Of a stretch of DNA of 64,000 nt, positions 26,840 through 36,898 are shown piece after piece. Under the pieces are notes generated by a model. It was given only the letters and a program-made list of their open reading frames with translations. It was not told where the DNA came from and did not search any database. The stretch is from contig NZ_BLBC01000007.1 of assembly GCF_009684755.1 (NCBI RefSeq), positions 61,375 through 125,374 on the forward strand, written 5' to 3'. This stretch comes from Capnocytophaga felis. GTDB lineage: Bacteria; Bacteroidota; Bacteroidia; Flavobacteriales; Flavobacteriaceae. How positions within the stretch are numbered: position 1 is the first letter of the stretch; the number at the start of each line of letters is the position of its first letter. The position numbers and the translations under genes are program-made.

Positions 26840-29698
26840 ATGAATTATTTGCTCTTTTTCGATGTTACGTTCGATGCCGATTTTGCTACTTTTTTGCCCA
26901 ATGCTTACATTGCACAGCAAAAAGGCAGTGCGTGGTATTTCTTTAAGAAGGCAAATAAAGAAACTCTCAGAAGTTTACCTCAAATTACCTTAAATGCGGA
27001 GCAAAAAGAACTTTTGGAGTTGATAAATACACTTCATAAACCTATTTTGATTAAAAAGTTTGTCAAAAAATCCGTGTCGATAAAGGAATTGTATAAAAAT
27101 GCACAGCAAAAGCAACTTATTTTATCGTATATTGAGGAAAAGACAGCACAAATTCTGCAAATTATTTCAGAAAATGACTTTTTCTTAACACTTAACGTCA
27201 GCACAAAAGACGAAATTGTCAAACAGAAAATACAAATTACCCGAAAGATACTCGAACCCTTTTTGGAGTTTGAAAAAACAGACATAGGCATTACTTATAG
27301 GCTTTATCTGTTGGACGGTAACAAGCAAATCATTCCGCATAATCACCGGGTTGAATTGCTAAACAACGAAAAGTCGTGGCTTATCATTGATAAGAAATTA
27401 ATAAGGGTGGCTCATATTAAGGCAGCAAACATAAAACCTTTTTTAAATAAGGAAGAAGTTTTCATTCCGCAGAAGCTCATAGGCGAATATTTTGACAAAT
27501 TTCTTAAAGGAATTCTGAAAAAAGTGGAAATCAACGCAAAAGGATTCGAAGTTATTCGCAAAGATGAAATAACAACCGTTAAACTTCGCATATTGCACGA
27601 CTTTTTTGCCAATCATTACAAAATATATCTGGAATTTGATTACGGAGGATATACTTTTGCAAGCAATCAACACAAAAAAACACATTCTGTTTTGGAAATG
27701 GAGAGCGAAGGAGAGCTTCAAATCACCAATTACAGAAGAAATTCCCAACAAGAAACTGAAAAATATCAGATTTTAACCGATTTGGGATTCGCAGAAAATG
27801 ATGGTACTTTCTTTTTGAAGGAAGAAAATCCGTTTGCTTCCTATTTTTATCTGTTAGAAAGAAGAAAATCCCTGCTTGAAGCCGGATTTTCCCTCGAAGA
27901 TATTGAAATTGACGGGAGAAAAGTTTCCACACTTCCGTCTGAATTGATTTTTTCCGAAACAAAAAACGAAAATGATTGGTTTGACCTCAATATGCAGGTG
28001 AAACAAGGTGATTTAATCTTCCATTTTAAGGATTTAATTAAGAATATAAGAGAAAACAATCCTATTTACACACTTTCGGACGGAAATTTATTTATTATTC
28101 CGCAAGAGTGGTTCAGCAGATACGGAACTTTGATGAAGTTTGCCAAAATTTCTGACGGAAAGTTGCGACTTCCTAAAAATAATTACGCACTTTTGGAGGA
28201 ATTACCCGAATTAAAAGCATCAACATTGGTCAGTAATGTGTCCTATACGCCCTCACCAAACCTAAAAGCCACACTTCGTCCGTACCAACAGGAAGGCGTG
28301 AAATGGCTTTTGGAACATCATTATAATGGCTTGGGAGCTTGCCTTGCCGATGATATGGGATTGGGGAAAACATTGCAAACCATCGCTTTGCTGGTAGATG
28401 TTCACGATAAATTACCACAAGCAAAGGAATATTACCCTGCAGATTTGTTCAGTATCGGGCAGGAACAAAAAGAACCGCTTCGGGCTTTGGTAATTCTGCC
28501 TTCATCTTTGGTATTTAACTGGTATGATGAAACCAAACGCTTCGCACCTCACTTCAAATGCACGCAATATGTGGGCAACGACCGTAAGGCAAAGGCAAAT
28601 CGTTTGCAGAATTACGATATGATTTTCACGAGTTATCCCATCGTTACCCGAGATGCGAAAATCTTTCAAAAACAAGAGTTCCGATACATTATTTTGGACG
28701 AAAGCCAACGCATAAAGAATAAAAATTCGCAAACATTTAAAACCATTCACGAGATAAAGGCTCAGCACAAAATATCTTTGAGTGGAACGCCCATAGAAAA
28801 CTCTTTGAGCGATTTATGGTCGCAAATGCAATTCATCAACCCAAATATTTTGGGGAGTTTTTCGCATTTCAGCAAGTATTTTAAGTATAATATCGAGAAA
28901 AAAGGCGACCTTGTGGCTTTGGAAGAGCTAAAAACCATCATCAGTCCGTTTCTTTTGCGTCGGACAAAGGAACAAGTACTTGATGATTTGCCTGAAATGA
29001 TAGAACAAATCATATATTGCGAACTTTCTGAGGCACAGGAGCAGTGGTATGAGAGAGAAAAATCAAAAGCACGGAATGAACTCTTGCGGATAGATGGTAA
29101 AATCTCTCAATTTAACGCATTGAATGTTTTGATGAAGCTCCGACAAATAAGTAATCATCCTAAATTATTGGACGAAACCAGTGAAATCCCGTCAGGAAAG
29201 TATGAGGAAGTGATTAATTATATGGAACTTGTATTACATTCCGACCAAAAAGCACTTCTTTTCAGTAGCTTTGTTTCACATTTGGAAATATTTGAAAAAT
29301 GGTGCAATGAGCAAGGGGTACAATACGCTAAACTTACGGGAAAAGTGCCTACGCAACAGCGAAAAGCAGAAGTGGAAGCCTTTCAGAACAATAAACAAGT
29401 GAAATTTTTCTTCATTTCGCTTAAAGCAGGGGAAGTAGGGCTGAATCTTACCGAAGCTTCTCACGTACTTTTGCTTGATCCGTGGTGGAATCCCTTTTCA
29501 GAAAGGCAAGCCATCGCTCGTGCACATCGATTAGGGCAAAAAAATAAAGTAAATGTTGCTCGTTTCGTGTCTAAAAACACTATTGAAGAGAAAATCATCA
29601 AATTACAACAAACTAAAAAGGAACTTTCACAAAACATTGTGGAAGAAAATGCTTTGGCTGCTGAAGTTATACAACATATTGATGAAATTCTGGAATAA
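26840..29698 (+). CDS. SNF2-family DEAD/DEAH helicase
   Basis: 952 residues from the ATG at 26840. A long N-terminal extension (about 1-470) of unknown fold precedes a SNF2 ATPase: motif I 'ADDMGLGKTLQTIALL' (about residue 504), motif II DESQ in 'IILDESQRIKN' (about 620), motif III 'LSGTPIENS', motif V 'GEVGLNLTEASHVLLLDPWWNP' and motif VI 'QAIARAHRLGQ'. These proteins move along DNA and remodel protein-DNA complexes; the prokaryotic HepA/RapA-like group is linked to transcription recycling and sometimes to defence. Nothing in the neighbourhood points to a specific pathway. Confidence 0.9.
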   Translation: MNYLLFFDVTFDADFATFLPNAYIAQQKGSAWYFFKKANKETLRSLPQITLNAEQKELLELINTLHKPILIKKFVKKSVSIKELYKNAQQKQLILSYIEEKTAQILQIISENDFFLTLNVSTKDEIVKQKIQITRKILEPFLEFEKTDIGITYRLYLLDGNKQIIPHNHRVELLNNEKSWLIIDKKLIRVAHIKAANIKPFLNKEEVFIPQKLIGEYFDKFLKGILKKVEINAKGFEVIRKDEITTVKLRILHDFFANHYKIYLEFDYGGYTFASNQHKKTHSVLEMESEGELQITNYRRNSQQETEKYQILTDLGFAENDGTFFLKEENPFASYFYLLERRKSLLEAGFSLEDIEIDGRKVSTLPSELIFSETKNENDWFDLNMQVKQGDLIFHFKDLIKNIRENNPIYTLSDGNLFIIPQEWFSRYGTLMKFAKISDGKLRLPKNNYALLEELPELKASTLVSNVSYTPSPNLKATLRPYQQEGVKWLLEHHYNGLGACLADDMGLGKTLQTIALLVDVHDKLPQAKEYYPADLFSIGQEQKEPLRALVILPSSLVFNWYDETKRFAPHFKCTQYVGNDRKAKANRLQNYDMIFTSYPIVTRDAKIFQKQEFRYIILDESQRIKNKNSQTFKTIHEIKAQHKISLSGTPIENSLSDLWSQMQFINPNILGSFSHFSKYFKYNIEKKGDLVALEELKTIISPFLLRRTKEQVLDDLPEMIEQIIYCELSEAQEQWYEREKSKARNELLRIDGKISQFNALNVLMKLRQISNHPKLLDETSEIPSGKYEEVINYMELVLHSDQKALLFSSFVSHLEIFEKWCNEQGVQYAKLTGKVPTQQRKAEVEAFQNNKQVKFFFISLKAGEVGLNLTEASHVLLLDPWWNPFSERQAIARAHRLGQKNKVNVARFVSKNTIEEKIIKLQQTKKELSQNIVEENALAAEVIQHIDEILE

Positions 29699-29946
29699 TA
29701 GTTCGATTATCTTTTTTCATACAAAATAAAACTATCTGTTAAATTCTATTTTACTTCTGTTTAATACATATTTCTATAATCGGAAATGTGTTAAATTACT
29801 ATATAAATATATTTTTTCATTGTATAGATGAATGATTTTATGTTTTAAACAGATGATTTGTATTTACTTTTTATGTTTTTTTATATGTAAATGATAAATT
29901 CAGTATCAAAAATGATATTTTATAGATTAAATATGATAAAAATAAG

Positions 29947-30303
29947 TTTAGAAATCATTTATCATACTTGTTGAATCATTTCTGTAATTTGATAAATCAT
30001 TTTTTCGTATTGTTGAATCGTTTCTATATCTTGATAAGTTATTTTTACAACTTGATAACTTATTTCTTTATTCTGATACTTGATTTTTGTTACTTGCTAA
30101 TTTGTTTCTTTACCTTGCTACTTGATTTTTGTTACTTGTAAACTTGTTTCTTTATCTTGCTACTTGATTTTTGTTACTTGTAAACTTATTTCTTTACCTT
30201 GCTACTTGATTTTTGTTACTTGTAAACTTATTTCTTTACCTTGTTACTTGGTTTTTATTGCTTGTAAACTTGTTTCTTTATCTTGCTAACTTCTTTCTGT
30301 TTG
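29947..30303. repeat. 17 consecutive 21-bp degenerate repeats (42-bp super-period)
   Basis: Units begin at 29947, 29968, 29989 and so on every 21 bp to 30283, without a single length change. Most begin TTG or TTGxTA and carry a central A/T then a TTTxTT run. From 30073 on, units alternate between two forms (one with TTGCTACTTGATTTTTG, one with TTGTAAACTTGTTTC), giving a 42-bp period exact at 30080, 30122, 30164, 30206 and 30248. No frame is open across the array on either strand. Confidence 0.9.
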
Positions 30304-30319
30304 ATGAAATGTTAAAAAA

Positions 30320-30346
30320 AGAAAGACAAGAATATTTCTTGTCTTT
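30320..30346 (-). terminator. Intrinsic terminator for the DUF1343 gene
   Basis: GAAAGACAAGAA (30320-30331) pairs with TTCTTGTCTTTC (30335-30346), 3-nt loop. Read on the minus strand, the stem is followed by TTTTTTT, about 135 bp past the DUF1343 stop. Confidence 0.85.
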
Positions 30347-30481
30347 CAGTTATGAATTATTATGTGTTGATGTTTATTTCTAATGTGATTTATAATATTT
30401 CTACATCGTTATTCATTCTTTCTGATATGTTTCTAAAGATATTAACTTTGTGTGAATGAATAAAAATAGTTTGAAAACTCA

Positions 30482-31726
30482 TTACTTGTAGATTAAATAC
30501 TTTTCCCGTATCTTTTTGAACTTTTCCAACTCGGGTTGCCACGTTTTTCGTATTTCGTCATCGCTTTTCTGCTCGATGATTTGTTGTTTCAGTGTGGCAT
30601 TACCTGCGATTCGGTTAAAGGAGGAAGTGAAAAAAGGTGTTTTTACTCCTTTTGATTGTTCGTGAGCCTTTTTCAGCCAAGTGAAATTCAATTTTGATAG
30701 AGTAGGATGCTTTCTCAAGTCTTCTCCGTAGCAAATCTTTCCGTTAAACTTCGGATTCTTGTCGCCTTCATTCGGTTTTGGAGTAAAGTTGAAGGACGTC
30801 TTTTCGAGGTAGGGCGAGCCATACACCTGAAATTGCCACGAAGTACCGCGTCCCATACTCATATTGGTGCCTTCAAAGAAACAAAGGCTGGGGTATAGGT
30901 TGATTGAGACATCGTTGGGTAAGTTCGGAGAGGGTTTTACGGGTAAGCTGTAGGGCGTTTGATGCGTGTAGTTGGCAAGAGGGATAACCTTTAGGTTGGC
31001 GACCGTGTTATTATTCAACCATCTTTCTCCGTTAATCATTTGCCCGTATTCCCCGATGGTCATTGCGTAAACCACAGGCACGGGATGCATACCTATGAAG
31101 CTTTTGAACTCGGGTTCAAGTACGGGACCGTCAATGTAATGGGCATTGGGGTTGGGGCGGTCAAGAACCACGATGGGTAATTGTTGTTCGCCACAGGCTT
31201 CCATAACATAATGGAGTGTAGATATGTAGGTATAGAAACGTACCCCGATATCTTGCAAATCAAAAAGGATTATGTCAATATCTGCGAGTTGTTCTTTGGT
31301 TGGTTTTTTGTTTTTCCCGTAAAGAGACACGATGGGAAGCCCTGTTTTGAGGTCTTTGCCGTCTTTTACCACTTCACCGGCATCGGCTTGCCCGCGAAAA
31401 CCGTGTTCCGGAGCAAAAACCTTGATAACTTTGATGTCTTTCTTTAAAAGTGTATCAACCAGATGCACATAATTGCCTTTCTGTGTTTTTACAATTCCGG
31501 TTTGGTTGGTAACTATTCCTACTTTTTTGTTCTGTAACAGAGGAAGATACAGTTCCATTCGGTTGGCTCCCAAAATGATTTCTTGGGAAGTTTTCTCGGC
31601 GGGTGTGAATGTTTTGTTTGTGATTTTTTGTCCATTATTTTTACAAGAAGCCATCAGAAATAGCAAAAAAATTGTATTTTTGACCTTTCTAATAAAAAAA
31701 TTACGATTGAATTTTCCATTTTTCAT
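30482..31726 (-). CDS. DUF1343/NamZ-like lipoprotein
   Basis: About 414 residues starting at ATG 31726. The N-terminus has a basic stretch, a hydrophobic core and 'FLMASC', a lipobox-like end. The DUF1343 core includes 'GIVTNQTGIV', 'FAPEHGFRG', 'LFDLQDIGVRFYTYISTLHY', 'LDRPNPN' and 'CFFEGTNMSMGRGT'. DUF1343 includes NamZ, an exo-beta-N-acetylmuramidase that releases MurNAc from peptidoglycan fragments, so a role in wall recycling is likely. A longer frame upstream to 31843 exists but reads through the divergent permease gene. The two divergent genes seem to overlap by about 20 bp. Confidence 0.85.
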   Translation of the reverse strand: MKNGKFNRNFFIRKVKNTIFLLFLMASCKNNGQKITNKTFTPAEKTSQEIILGANRMELYLPLLQNKKVGIVTNQTGIVKTQKGNYVHLVDTLLKKDIKVIKVFAPEHGFRGQADAGEVVKDGKDLKTGLPIVSLYGKNKKPTKEQLADIDIILFDLQDIGVRFYTYISTLHYVMEACGEQQLPIVVLDRPNPNAHYIDGPVLEPEFKSFIGMHPVPVVYAMTIGEYGQMINGERWLNNNTVANLKVIPLANYTHQTPYSLPVKPSPNLPNDVSINLYPSLCFFEGTNMSMGRGTSWQFQVYGSPYLEKTSFNFTPKPNEGDKNPKFNGKICYGEDLRKHPTLSKLNFTWLKKAHEQSKGVKTPFFTSSFNRIAGNATLKQQIIEQKSDDEIRKTWQPELEKFKKIREKYLIYK

Positions 31727-32945
31727 AGCTCGACGAATCATATTTTCAAAATCGCACAAAAGTACGGTATCTTCTCCAATTATCAAAATGGCAATAGTAG
31801 CCATTGCGGTGGGGGTTATGATGATGCTTATCGCGATTGCCACGGGAATGGGATTGCAACGAAAAATACGCGAGAAAATTGTAGCTTTTCAGGGGCATAT
31901 TCAAATATATAATTACGATAATAACGCTTCGCAAGTTTCCATCAAACCCATTTCGGTTCATCAGGATTTTTATCCGAAATTTTCCAACATTCCTGAAATT
32001 ACGCACATTCAGGCGGTGGCTACCAAAGGAGGCATCGTCCGAACGGAAAACAGTTATGAGGCAATTTTAGCCAAAGGAGTAGGGAAGGATTACGATTGGG
32101 AATTGATGAAAGAATTTATAAAGGAAGGTCGGACTCCTGATTTTAATGCGGAAGAAATCAGTAATGAAATTCTCATTTCGGAATATTTTGCCAATCGTTT
32201 ACAACTGAAATTGGGGGATAATTGTCACGCTATTTTTTTAAGAGATGAAAGCTCGCAAATGCCCAATCAGAGAAATTTTAAAATTGTTGGGATTTATAAT
32301 AGTGGTTTTCAGGAGTTTGATGCAGCGTATATCTTTACGGACATTAGGCAAATTCAGCGTATTAATCAATGGAAACCTGATGAGGTGGGGAGTTTTGAGG
32401 TTTTTATTGATGATTTTGATAAAATAGAAGAAGTAGGAGCGAAAGTTTACGGACAAACGGTTTCTCATCTTGATTCTCAGACCATCATTCAGAAGTATCC
32501 TTTTATTTTTGAGTGGTTGGGAATGTTTGATTTTAATATTTATCTCATCATCGGGATAATGATTGTTGTTGGCGGGTTTAATATGATAACTGCTATTTTA
32601 GTGTTGATTTTGGAAAAAACGCCGATGATAGGCATTTTGAAGAGCTTGGGAGCGACGGATAAAAGTATTCAAGGAATATTTTTGTATAATGCTACATATA
32701 TTATTTCTTTGGGACTTTTTTGGGGAAATATATTGGGATTGTTGTTGCTTTTCCTTCAACAGAAATACAGCTTGCTAAAACTTGACCCAGATACTTATTA
32801 TGTTACGGAAGTTCCGATTTACATTTCTCCATTGATTATTTTGCTTTTAAATATAGGCGTGTTGTTACTTTGCTTGGTTATTTTGCTTTTACCTACGTAT
32901 GTAATAACTAAAATATCTCCAACAAAGTCGATGAAATTTTCATAA
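31707..32945 (+). CDS. LolC/LolE-type FtsX family permease
   Basis: 412 residues starting at TTG 31707 (N-terminus NFPFFIARRIIFS). The long upstream extension back to 31473 is an antisense shadow of the DUF1343 gene and lacks family similarity. Architecture: TM1 (about 27-47), a large periplasmic MacB-like domain (about 48-270), then three C-terminal TMs (about 278, 325, 380) with 'IGIMIVVGGFNMITAILVLILEKTPMIGILKSLGATDKSI'. This is the LolC/E fold that extracts lipoproteins from the inner membrane with an ATPase LolD. No ATPase gene is adjacent. Confidence 0.85.
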   Translation: MNFPFFIARRIIFSKSHKSTVSSPIIKMAIVAIAVGVMMMLIAIATGMGLQRKIREKIVAFQGHIQIYNYDNNASQVSIKPISVHQDFYPKFSNIPEITHIQAVATKGGIVRTENSYEAILAKGVGKDYDWELMKEFIKEGRTPDFNAEEISNEILISEYFANRLQLKLGDNCHAIFLRDESSQMPNQRNFKIVGIYNSGFQEFDAAYIFTDIRQIQRINQWKPDEVGSFEVFIDDFDKIEEVGAKVYGQTVSHLDSQTIIQKYPFIFEWLGMFDFNIYLIIGIMIVVGGFNMITAILVLILEKTPMIGILKSLGATDKSIQGIFLYNATYIISLGLFWGNILGLLLLFLQQKYSLLKLDPDTYYVTEVPIYISPLIILLLNIGVLLLCLVILLLPTYVITKISPTKSMKFS

Positions 32946-32996
32946 GTTTAAATATTTTTTGCACAGTTTGCCACTGTATTCCGTGATTCTTTTTTG

Positions 32997-33004
32997 TATA
33001 TTTG
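32997..33004 (+). promoter_or_regulatory. TAnnTTTG -7 box before the alpha/beta hydrolase gene
   Basis: TATATTTG, 45 bp before the ATG at 33049, with a TTTG at 32967 whose 26-bp spacing is somewhat long for a -33 element. Confidence 0.5.
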
Positions 33005-33048
33005 CATCTTCAGTTAAGTTGTTTGCAACATAAATAGTTTTATCATTT

Positions 33049-33939
33049 ATGAAACAGTTAATCGGGAGATGGATTTCACCTGAAAAGAGGCAAGAATACC
33101 TAAAAGCGTATAAAGAGGCGATGCAGACAATGCCTCAGGCTGAGTCTTTGCGAATAAAGACTTCGTTTGGCAATGTACAGGTGTATCGCTGGGGGAAAGA
33201 CTATGTCGGTAGCAAGAATCCTATTCTTCTTTTGCCTGGAAAATCATCAGGTACGCCTATGTGGTATGCTAATTTGCCCGATTTTAGTGAGAATAGAACA
33301 GTGTATGCTTTTGATGTTTTGGGAGATGCAGGGTTGAGTGAACAAAATCACCCGATACTGAATAATTTTGAACAAGCAAAATGGATAGCAGAAACAATGG
33401 AAGGGCTTAGCGTGCCTCAGTTTCATATAATAGGGCACTCTTTTGGAGGATGGTTGTCGGCAAATTTCGCTTCGTTTTATTCAGATAAAGTTGCTTCTTT
33501 GATTTTAATTGAACCTGTTTTTACTTTTCAGATGATAAAATTCAGTATTATCTTAAAATCAATACCTTACAATATGCGATGTTTGCCTAAAAAATGGAGA
33601 CAAGGATTATTGAAGGAAATAAGTGGTTCGCAATGTATTGATACAACCAACCCGATAGCTAAGATGATTGATGATGCGGCGAATTATTATATATCCAAGC
33701 TGCCTCCGCCAAAAATGATTACTTTTCAGCAAATGCGTGAATGGGATTTTCCTGTGTATGTTGCTTTTGCAGATAATAGTGGTGTACATAATTCTTTTAA
33801 GGCAATAGAAGTTGCTAAACAGAATGTAAAAAATGTGGTATGTAAATTGTGGGAAAATGCAACCCATTCATTGCCAATGGAGAATTCAAAAGAACTAAAT
33901 TACGAAATCATACGGTTTATTGAAAGAAATGAAATTTAG
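33049..33939 (+). CDS. Alpha/beta hydrolase
   Basis: 296 residues, cytoplasmic. Conserved 'LLPGKSSGTPMWYANLP' (oxyanion-hole region), nucleophile elbow 'IGHSFGGWLSA' (Ser near 141), 'ADNSGVH' as the probable acid region and 'WENATHSLPMEN' (His near 280). The family covers many esterases and lipases and I cannot narrow the substrate. Has its own promoter-like box; next gene holA starts about 100 bp later on the same strand. Confidence 0.8.
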   Translation: MKQLIGRWISPEKRQEYLKAYKEAMQTMPQAESLRIKTSFGNVQVYRWGKDYVGSKNPILLLPGKSSGTPMWYANLPDFSENRTVYAFDVLGDAGLSEQNHPILNNFEQAKWIAETMEGLSVPQFHIIGHSFGGWLSANFASFYSDKVASLILIEPVFTFQMIKFSIILKSIPYNMRCLPKKWRQGLLKEISGSQCIDTTNPIAKMIDDAANYYISKLPPPKMITFQQMREWDFPVYVAFADNSGVHNSFKAIEVAKQNVKNVVCKLWENATHSLPMENSKELNYEIIRFIERNEI

Positions 33940-34036
33940 AAGACGTGATTTGGTAAGGATTTGATGTTAAATAAGTTGTTGAAAAATGAAGTTTTTAGCA
34001 ATAAATTAATAAAGTCCATCAGAATATAAAACGATT

Positions 34037-35044
34037 ATGAATGAAGTCAAGAAAATTATTGATAGTATCAAAAAGGGAAATATTGCTCCGATTTACTTCT
34101 TAATGGGCGAAGAGCCTTATTTCATTGATGTGATTTCGGATTATGTTGAGAATAACATTCTTTCGGAAGATGAAAAGGGATTCAATCAAATGGTGCTTTA
34201 CGGGCAAGACGTGTCGGTTTCGGATATTGTCAATAACGCTAAACGTTTCCCGATGATGGCTCCTTATCAGGTGATTATCGTTAAAGAAGCTCAGAATTTA
34301 GGAAATTCAGTAGAAGATTTGGTTTCATACGTGGAGAATTATACGCCAACAACCATTTTGGTAATTTGTTACAAGTATAAAACGCTTGACAAACGTAAAA
34401 AGTTGGTAAAGGTTCTGGGAAAAAGTAGTGTTCTTTTTGAAAGTAAGAAACTTTATGACAGAGATGTGATGAATTGGATTCCGGATGTTTTGAAAGAAAA
34501 AGGTTATACGATTCATCCGAAGGCGACACAGATGCTTGTAGAATTCTTGGGAACGGATTTGAGTCGAATTCGTAACGAAATGGAAAAACTTACTTTGGTA
34601 GTTACACAAAATACGGAAATTACGCCTGATGTTATTGAAAAAAATATAGGAATCAGCAAAGAATTTAATAATTTTGAACTACGTAAAGCCATTGGTGAGA
34701 AAGATGAGGCAAAAGCGGTACGAATCGTGCGGTATTTTGCCGACAATCCGAAAGATAATCCCATTGTGGTTACACTTGGCACTCTTTATACATTTTTTCA
34801 ACAACTATTAACATATCACGGGCTTAGCGACCAAACCGACAGAAATGTGGCAAGTACCTTGAAAATCAATCCTTATTTTGTGAAAGAATATCATACAGCG
34901 GCTCGTAATTATCCGATGAAGCGAGTAAGTGCTATTATCGCCGGGCTTCGGGAAATAGATATGAAAAGCAAAGGAGTAGGAGCAGTTAATACTCCGCAAT
35001 CCGATTTGTTGAAAGAATTAATAATAAATATACTAAGAAGTTAA
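34037..35044 (+). CDS. holA: DNA polymerase III delta subunit
   Basis: 335 residues, the usual length. The N-terminal AAA-like domain begins 'IAPIYFLMGEEPYFIDVISDYVENNIL' and contains 'RFPMMAPYQVIIVKEAQ', followed by 'LSRIRNEMEKL' and the C-terminal helical domain ('NPIVVTLGTLYTFFQQLL'). The delta subunit opens the sliding clamp in the clamp-loader complex. Good match over the full length. 98 bp after the hydrolase gene and 54 bp before the ABC exporter, same strand. Confidence 0.93.
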   Translation: MNEVKKIIDSIKKGNIAPIYFLMGEEPYFIDVISDYVENNILSEDEKGFNQMVLYGQDVSVSDIVNNAKRFPMMAPYQVIIVKEAQNLGNSVEDLVSYVENYTPTTILVICYKYKTLDKRKKLVKVLGKSSVLFESKKLYDRDVMNWIPDVLKEKGYTIHPKATQMLVEFLGTDLSRIRNEMEKLTLVVTQNTEITPDVIEKNIGISKEFNNFELRKAIGEKDEAKAVRIVRYFADNPKDNPIVVTLGTLYTFFQQLLTYHGLSDQTDRNVASTLKINPYFVKEYHTAARNYPMKRVSAIIAGLREIDMKSKGVGAVNTPQSDLLKELIINILRS

Positions 35045-35098
35045 GTGTTTGTATATTAGCTGTTTTAGTAGTAAATTCTTTGAAAAAATATATCAAAA

Positions 35099-36856
35099 AT
35101 GTCAGAAAATCCAAAAAGCAATAAACATACCTTCAAACAACTTTATGAATCTGTAAAGCCTTATCGCTTTACTTTTTTTGTTGTTGCTTTTCTTTCTGTT
35201 TTAGCATCAGTATTATCGACAGCTCAGCCTTATCTGATAAAAATAGCCATTGATGATTACATTGTTCCTAAAAACTATGACGGACTTATTGTTGTTACCT
35301 ATGTTTTAGTGGGGTTGTTGGCAACGGAAGTGCTTGTACAATTTTTGTTTGTTTATCTTGCCAGTTGGCTGGGGCAAACGGTTATTAGGGATATTCGTAA
35401 AAAACTTTTTGCACATTTATTGCGTTTTAAAATGGCATATTATGACAAATCTTCTGTGGGAGTGTTGGTTACGCGTGCGGTAAACGATATGGAGCGTATT
35501 GCGGAAGTTTTCAGTTCGGGACTTTTTGAAATTGTGAGCGACCTGCTCAAAATGGTAGTGATAACTGTGGTTATGTTCGTGATTGATTGGCGATTAGCGT
35601 TAATAAGTTTTATGACAATGCCTTTCATTTTGTATATGACACGATGGTTTCAAAAATCAATGAAATCAGCCTTTATTGAGGTTCGTAAAGAGGTTGCCAA
35701 TCTGAATGCTTTTGTGCAAGAAAGAATTTCAGGAATAAAAATCGTGCAGCTTTTTACACAAGAGAAAGGAGAGTTTGAGAAATTCAAACAAATCAATGAA
35801 AAGCACAAAAAAGGTTGGCTCAGAACTATTTGGTATAACTCTATTTTCTTTCCTGTCGGAGATTTGTGTGTATCTATCACGATAGCTGTAATTGTCTGGT
35901 ATGGAGGTTTTAATGCTATTTCTAAAAATACATTTGATTTAGGGATTATATTTTTATTTATCCAACTTACACAAATGTTGTTTCGTCCGTTGAGGCATAT
36001 CGCCGATAAATTTAATACCTTGCAAATGGGGGTAATAGCCTCTCAACGTGTATTTTCTATTTTAAATACAACGGAAGATATTGAAAAAGAAGGAATTAAA
36101 AGTCTTACAAATGTAAAAGGCAATATCCGATTTGAAAACGTTCGTTTTGAATATGTTGAAGGAGAGGAAATCCTGCGTGGAATTAGTTTTGAAGCCAAGC
36201 AAGGCGAAACAATTGCCATTGTCGGAGCAACAGGAGCCGGTAAAACAACGATTATCAATCTGTTGAATCGTTTTTATGATATTAAATCAGGTGCAATATA
36301 TATTGATGATATTGACATCAGAACGCTTACTTTATCTTCATTGCGTGAGCATATTGCGGTAGTGTTGCAGGATGTGTTTTTGTTTGCTGATAGCGTTTTG
36401 AACAACATTACATTGAAAAATCCTGATATTAAAGAGGAAGATGTTATTGAAGCAGCAAAGAGCATTGGTGTACACGAATTTTTGATGAAGCTTCCTGATG
36501 GGTATCATTACAATGTAAAAGAAAGAGGAACAATGCTTTCGGCAGGGCAACGTCAGTTGATAGCCTTTTTACGTGCGTATATGTCTAAGCCTGAAATACT
36601 TATCCTTGATGAGGCTACCTCTTCAATAGATTCACATTCCGAAAAGATGATTCAGGAAGCTACCGACAAATTAACTCAAGGACGTACTTCTATCATCATC
36701 GCTCACCGACTTACCACAGTTAAAAAGGCAGACAAAATCATTGTGTTGGATAAAGGAAATATTGTGGAAATAGGTACTCACGATGAGCTACTTCAGCTTG
36801 AAAACGGATATTACAGAAATCTTTATGAGGTGCAATTCAAAGCAGAAAACGTTTAA
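35099..36856 (+). CDS. MsbA-like ABC exporter (fused permease and ATPase)
   Basis: 585 residues. Six predicted TM helices (about 1-330) followed by a nucleotide-binding domain: Walker A GATGAGKTT near 378, Q-loop 'VVLQDVFLF', a signature LSAGQRQ (A in place of the second G of LSGGQ), Walker B 'ILILDEATSSID' and the H-loop 'IIAHRL'. Half-transporters of this kind act as homodimers and export lipids, drugs or peptides; MsbA-type lipid A flippases are one option. The next gene, sufD, is convergent with a terminator between. Confidence 0.88.
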   Translation: MSENPKSNKHTFKQLYESVKPYRFTFFVVAFLSVLASVLSTAQPYLIKIAIDDYIVPKNYDGLIVVTYVLVGLLATEVLVQFLFVYLASWLGQTVIRDIRKKLFAHLLRFKMAYYDKSSVGVLVTRAVNDMERIAEVFSSGLFEIVSDLLKMVVITVVMFVIDWRLALISFMTMPFILYMTRWFQKSMKSAFIEVRKEVANLNAFVQERISGIKIVQLFTQEKGEFEKFKQINEKHKKGWLRTIWYNSIFFPVGDLCVSITIAVIVWYGGFNAISKNTFDLGIIFLFIQLTQMLFRPLRHIADKFNTLQMGVIASQRVFSILNTTEDIEKEGIKSLTNVKGNIRFENVRFEYVEGEEILRGISFEAKQGETIAIVGATGAGKTTIINLLNRFYDIKSGAIYIDDIDIRTLTLSSLREHIAVVLQDVFLFADSVLNNITLKNPDIKEEDVIEAAKSIGVHEFLMKLPDGYHYNVKERGTMLSAGQRQLIAFLRAYMSKPEILILDEATSSIDSHSEKMIQEATDKLTQGRTSIIIAHRLTTVKKADKIIVLDKGNIVEIGTHDELLQLENGYYRNLYEVQFKAENV

Positions 36857-36898
36857 AAATTTTGCTTTGTAATCAGTTAAATTTGATCATCGAAAAAT

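Larger units (their letters stand above)
29699..30481. other. Convergent spacer holding phased 21-bp repeats
   Basis: About 780 bp between the ends of the SNF2 gene (plus) and the DUF1343 gene (minus). It contains the repeat array 29947-30303 and a terminator at 30320. The first 250 bp is plain A/T-rich sequence with no gene. Confidence 0.7.

Noticed and set aside
29947..30303. Possible CRISPR array
   Set aside because: Units are contiguous 21-bp degenerate repeats with no unique spacers.
31473..31706. Upstream extension of the permease frame
   Set aside because: It lies over the DUF1343 coding region on the other strand; the family N-terminus begins at 31707.
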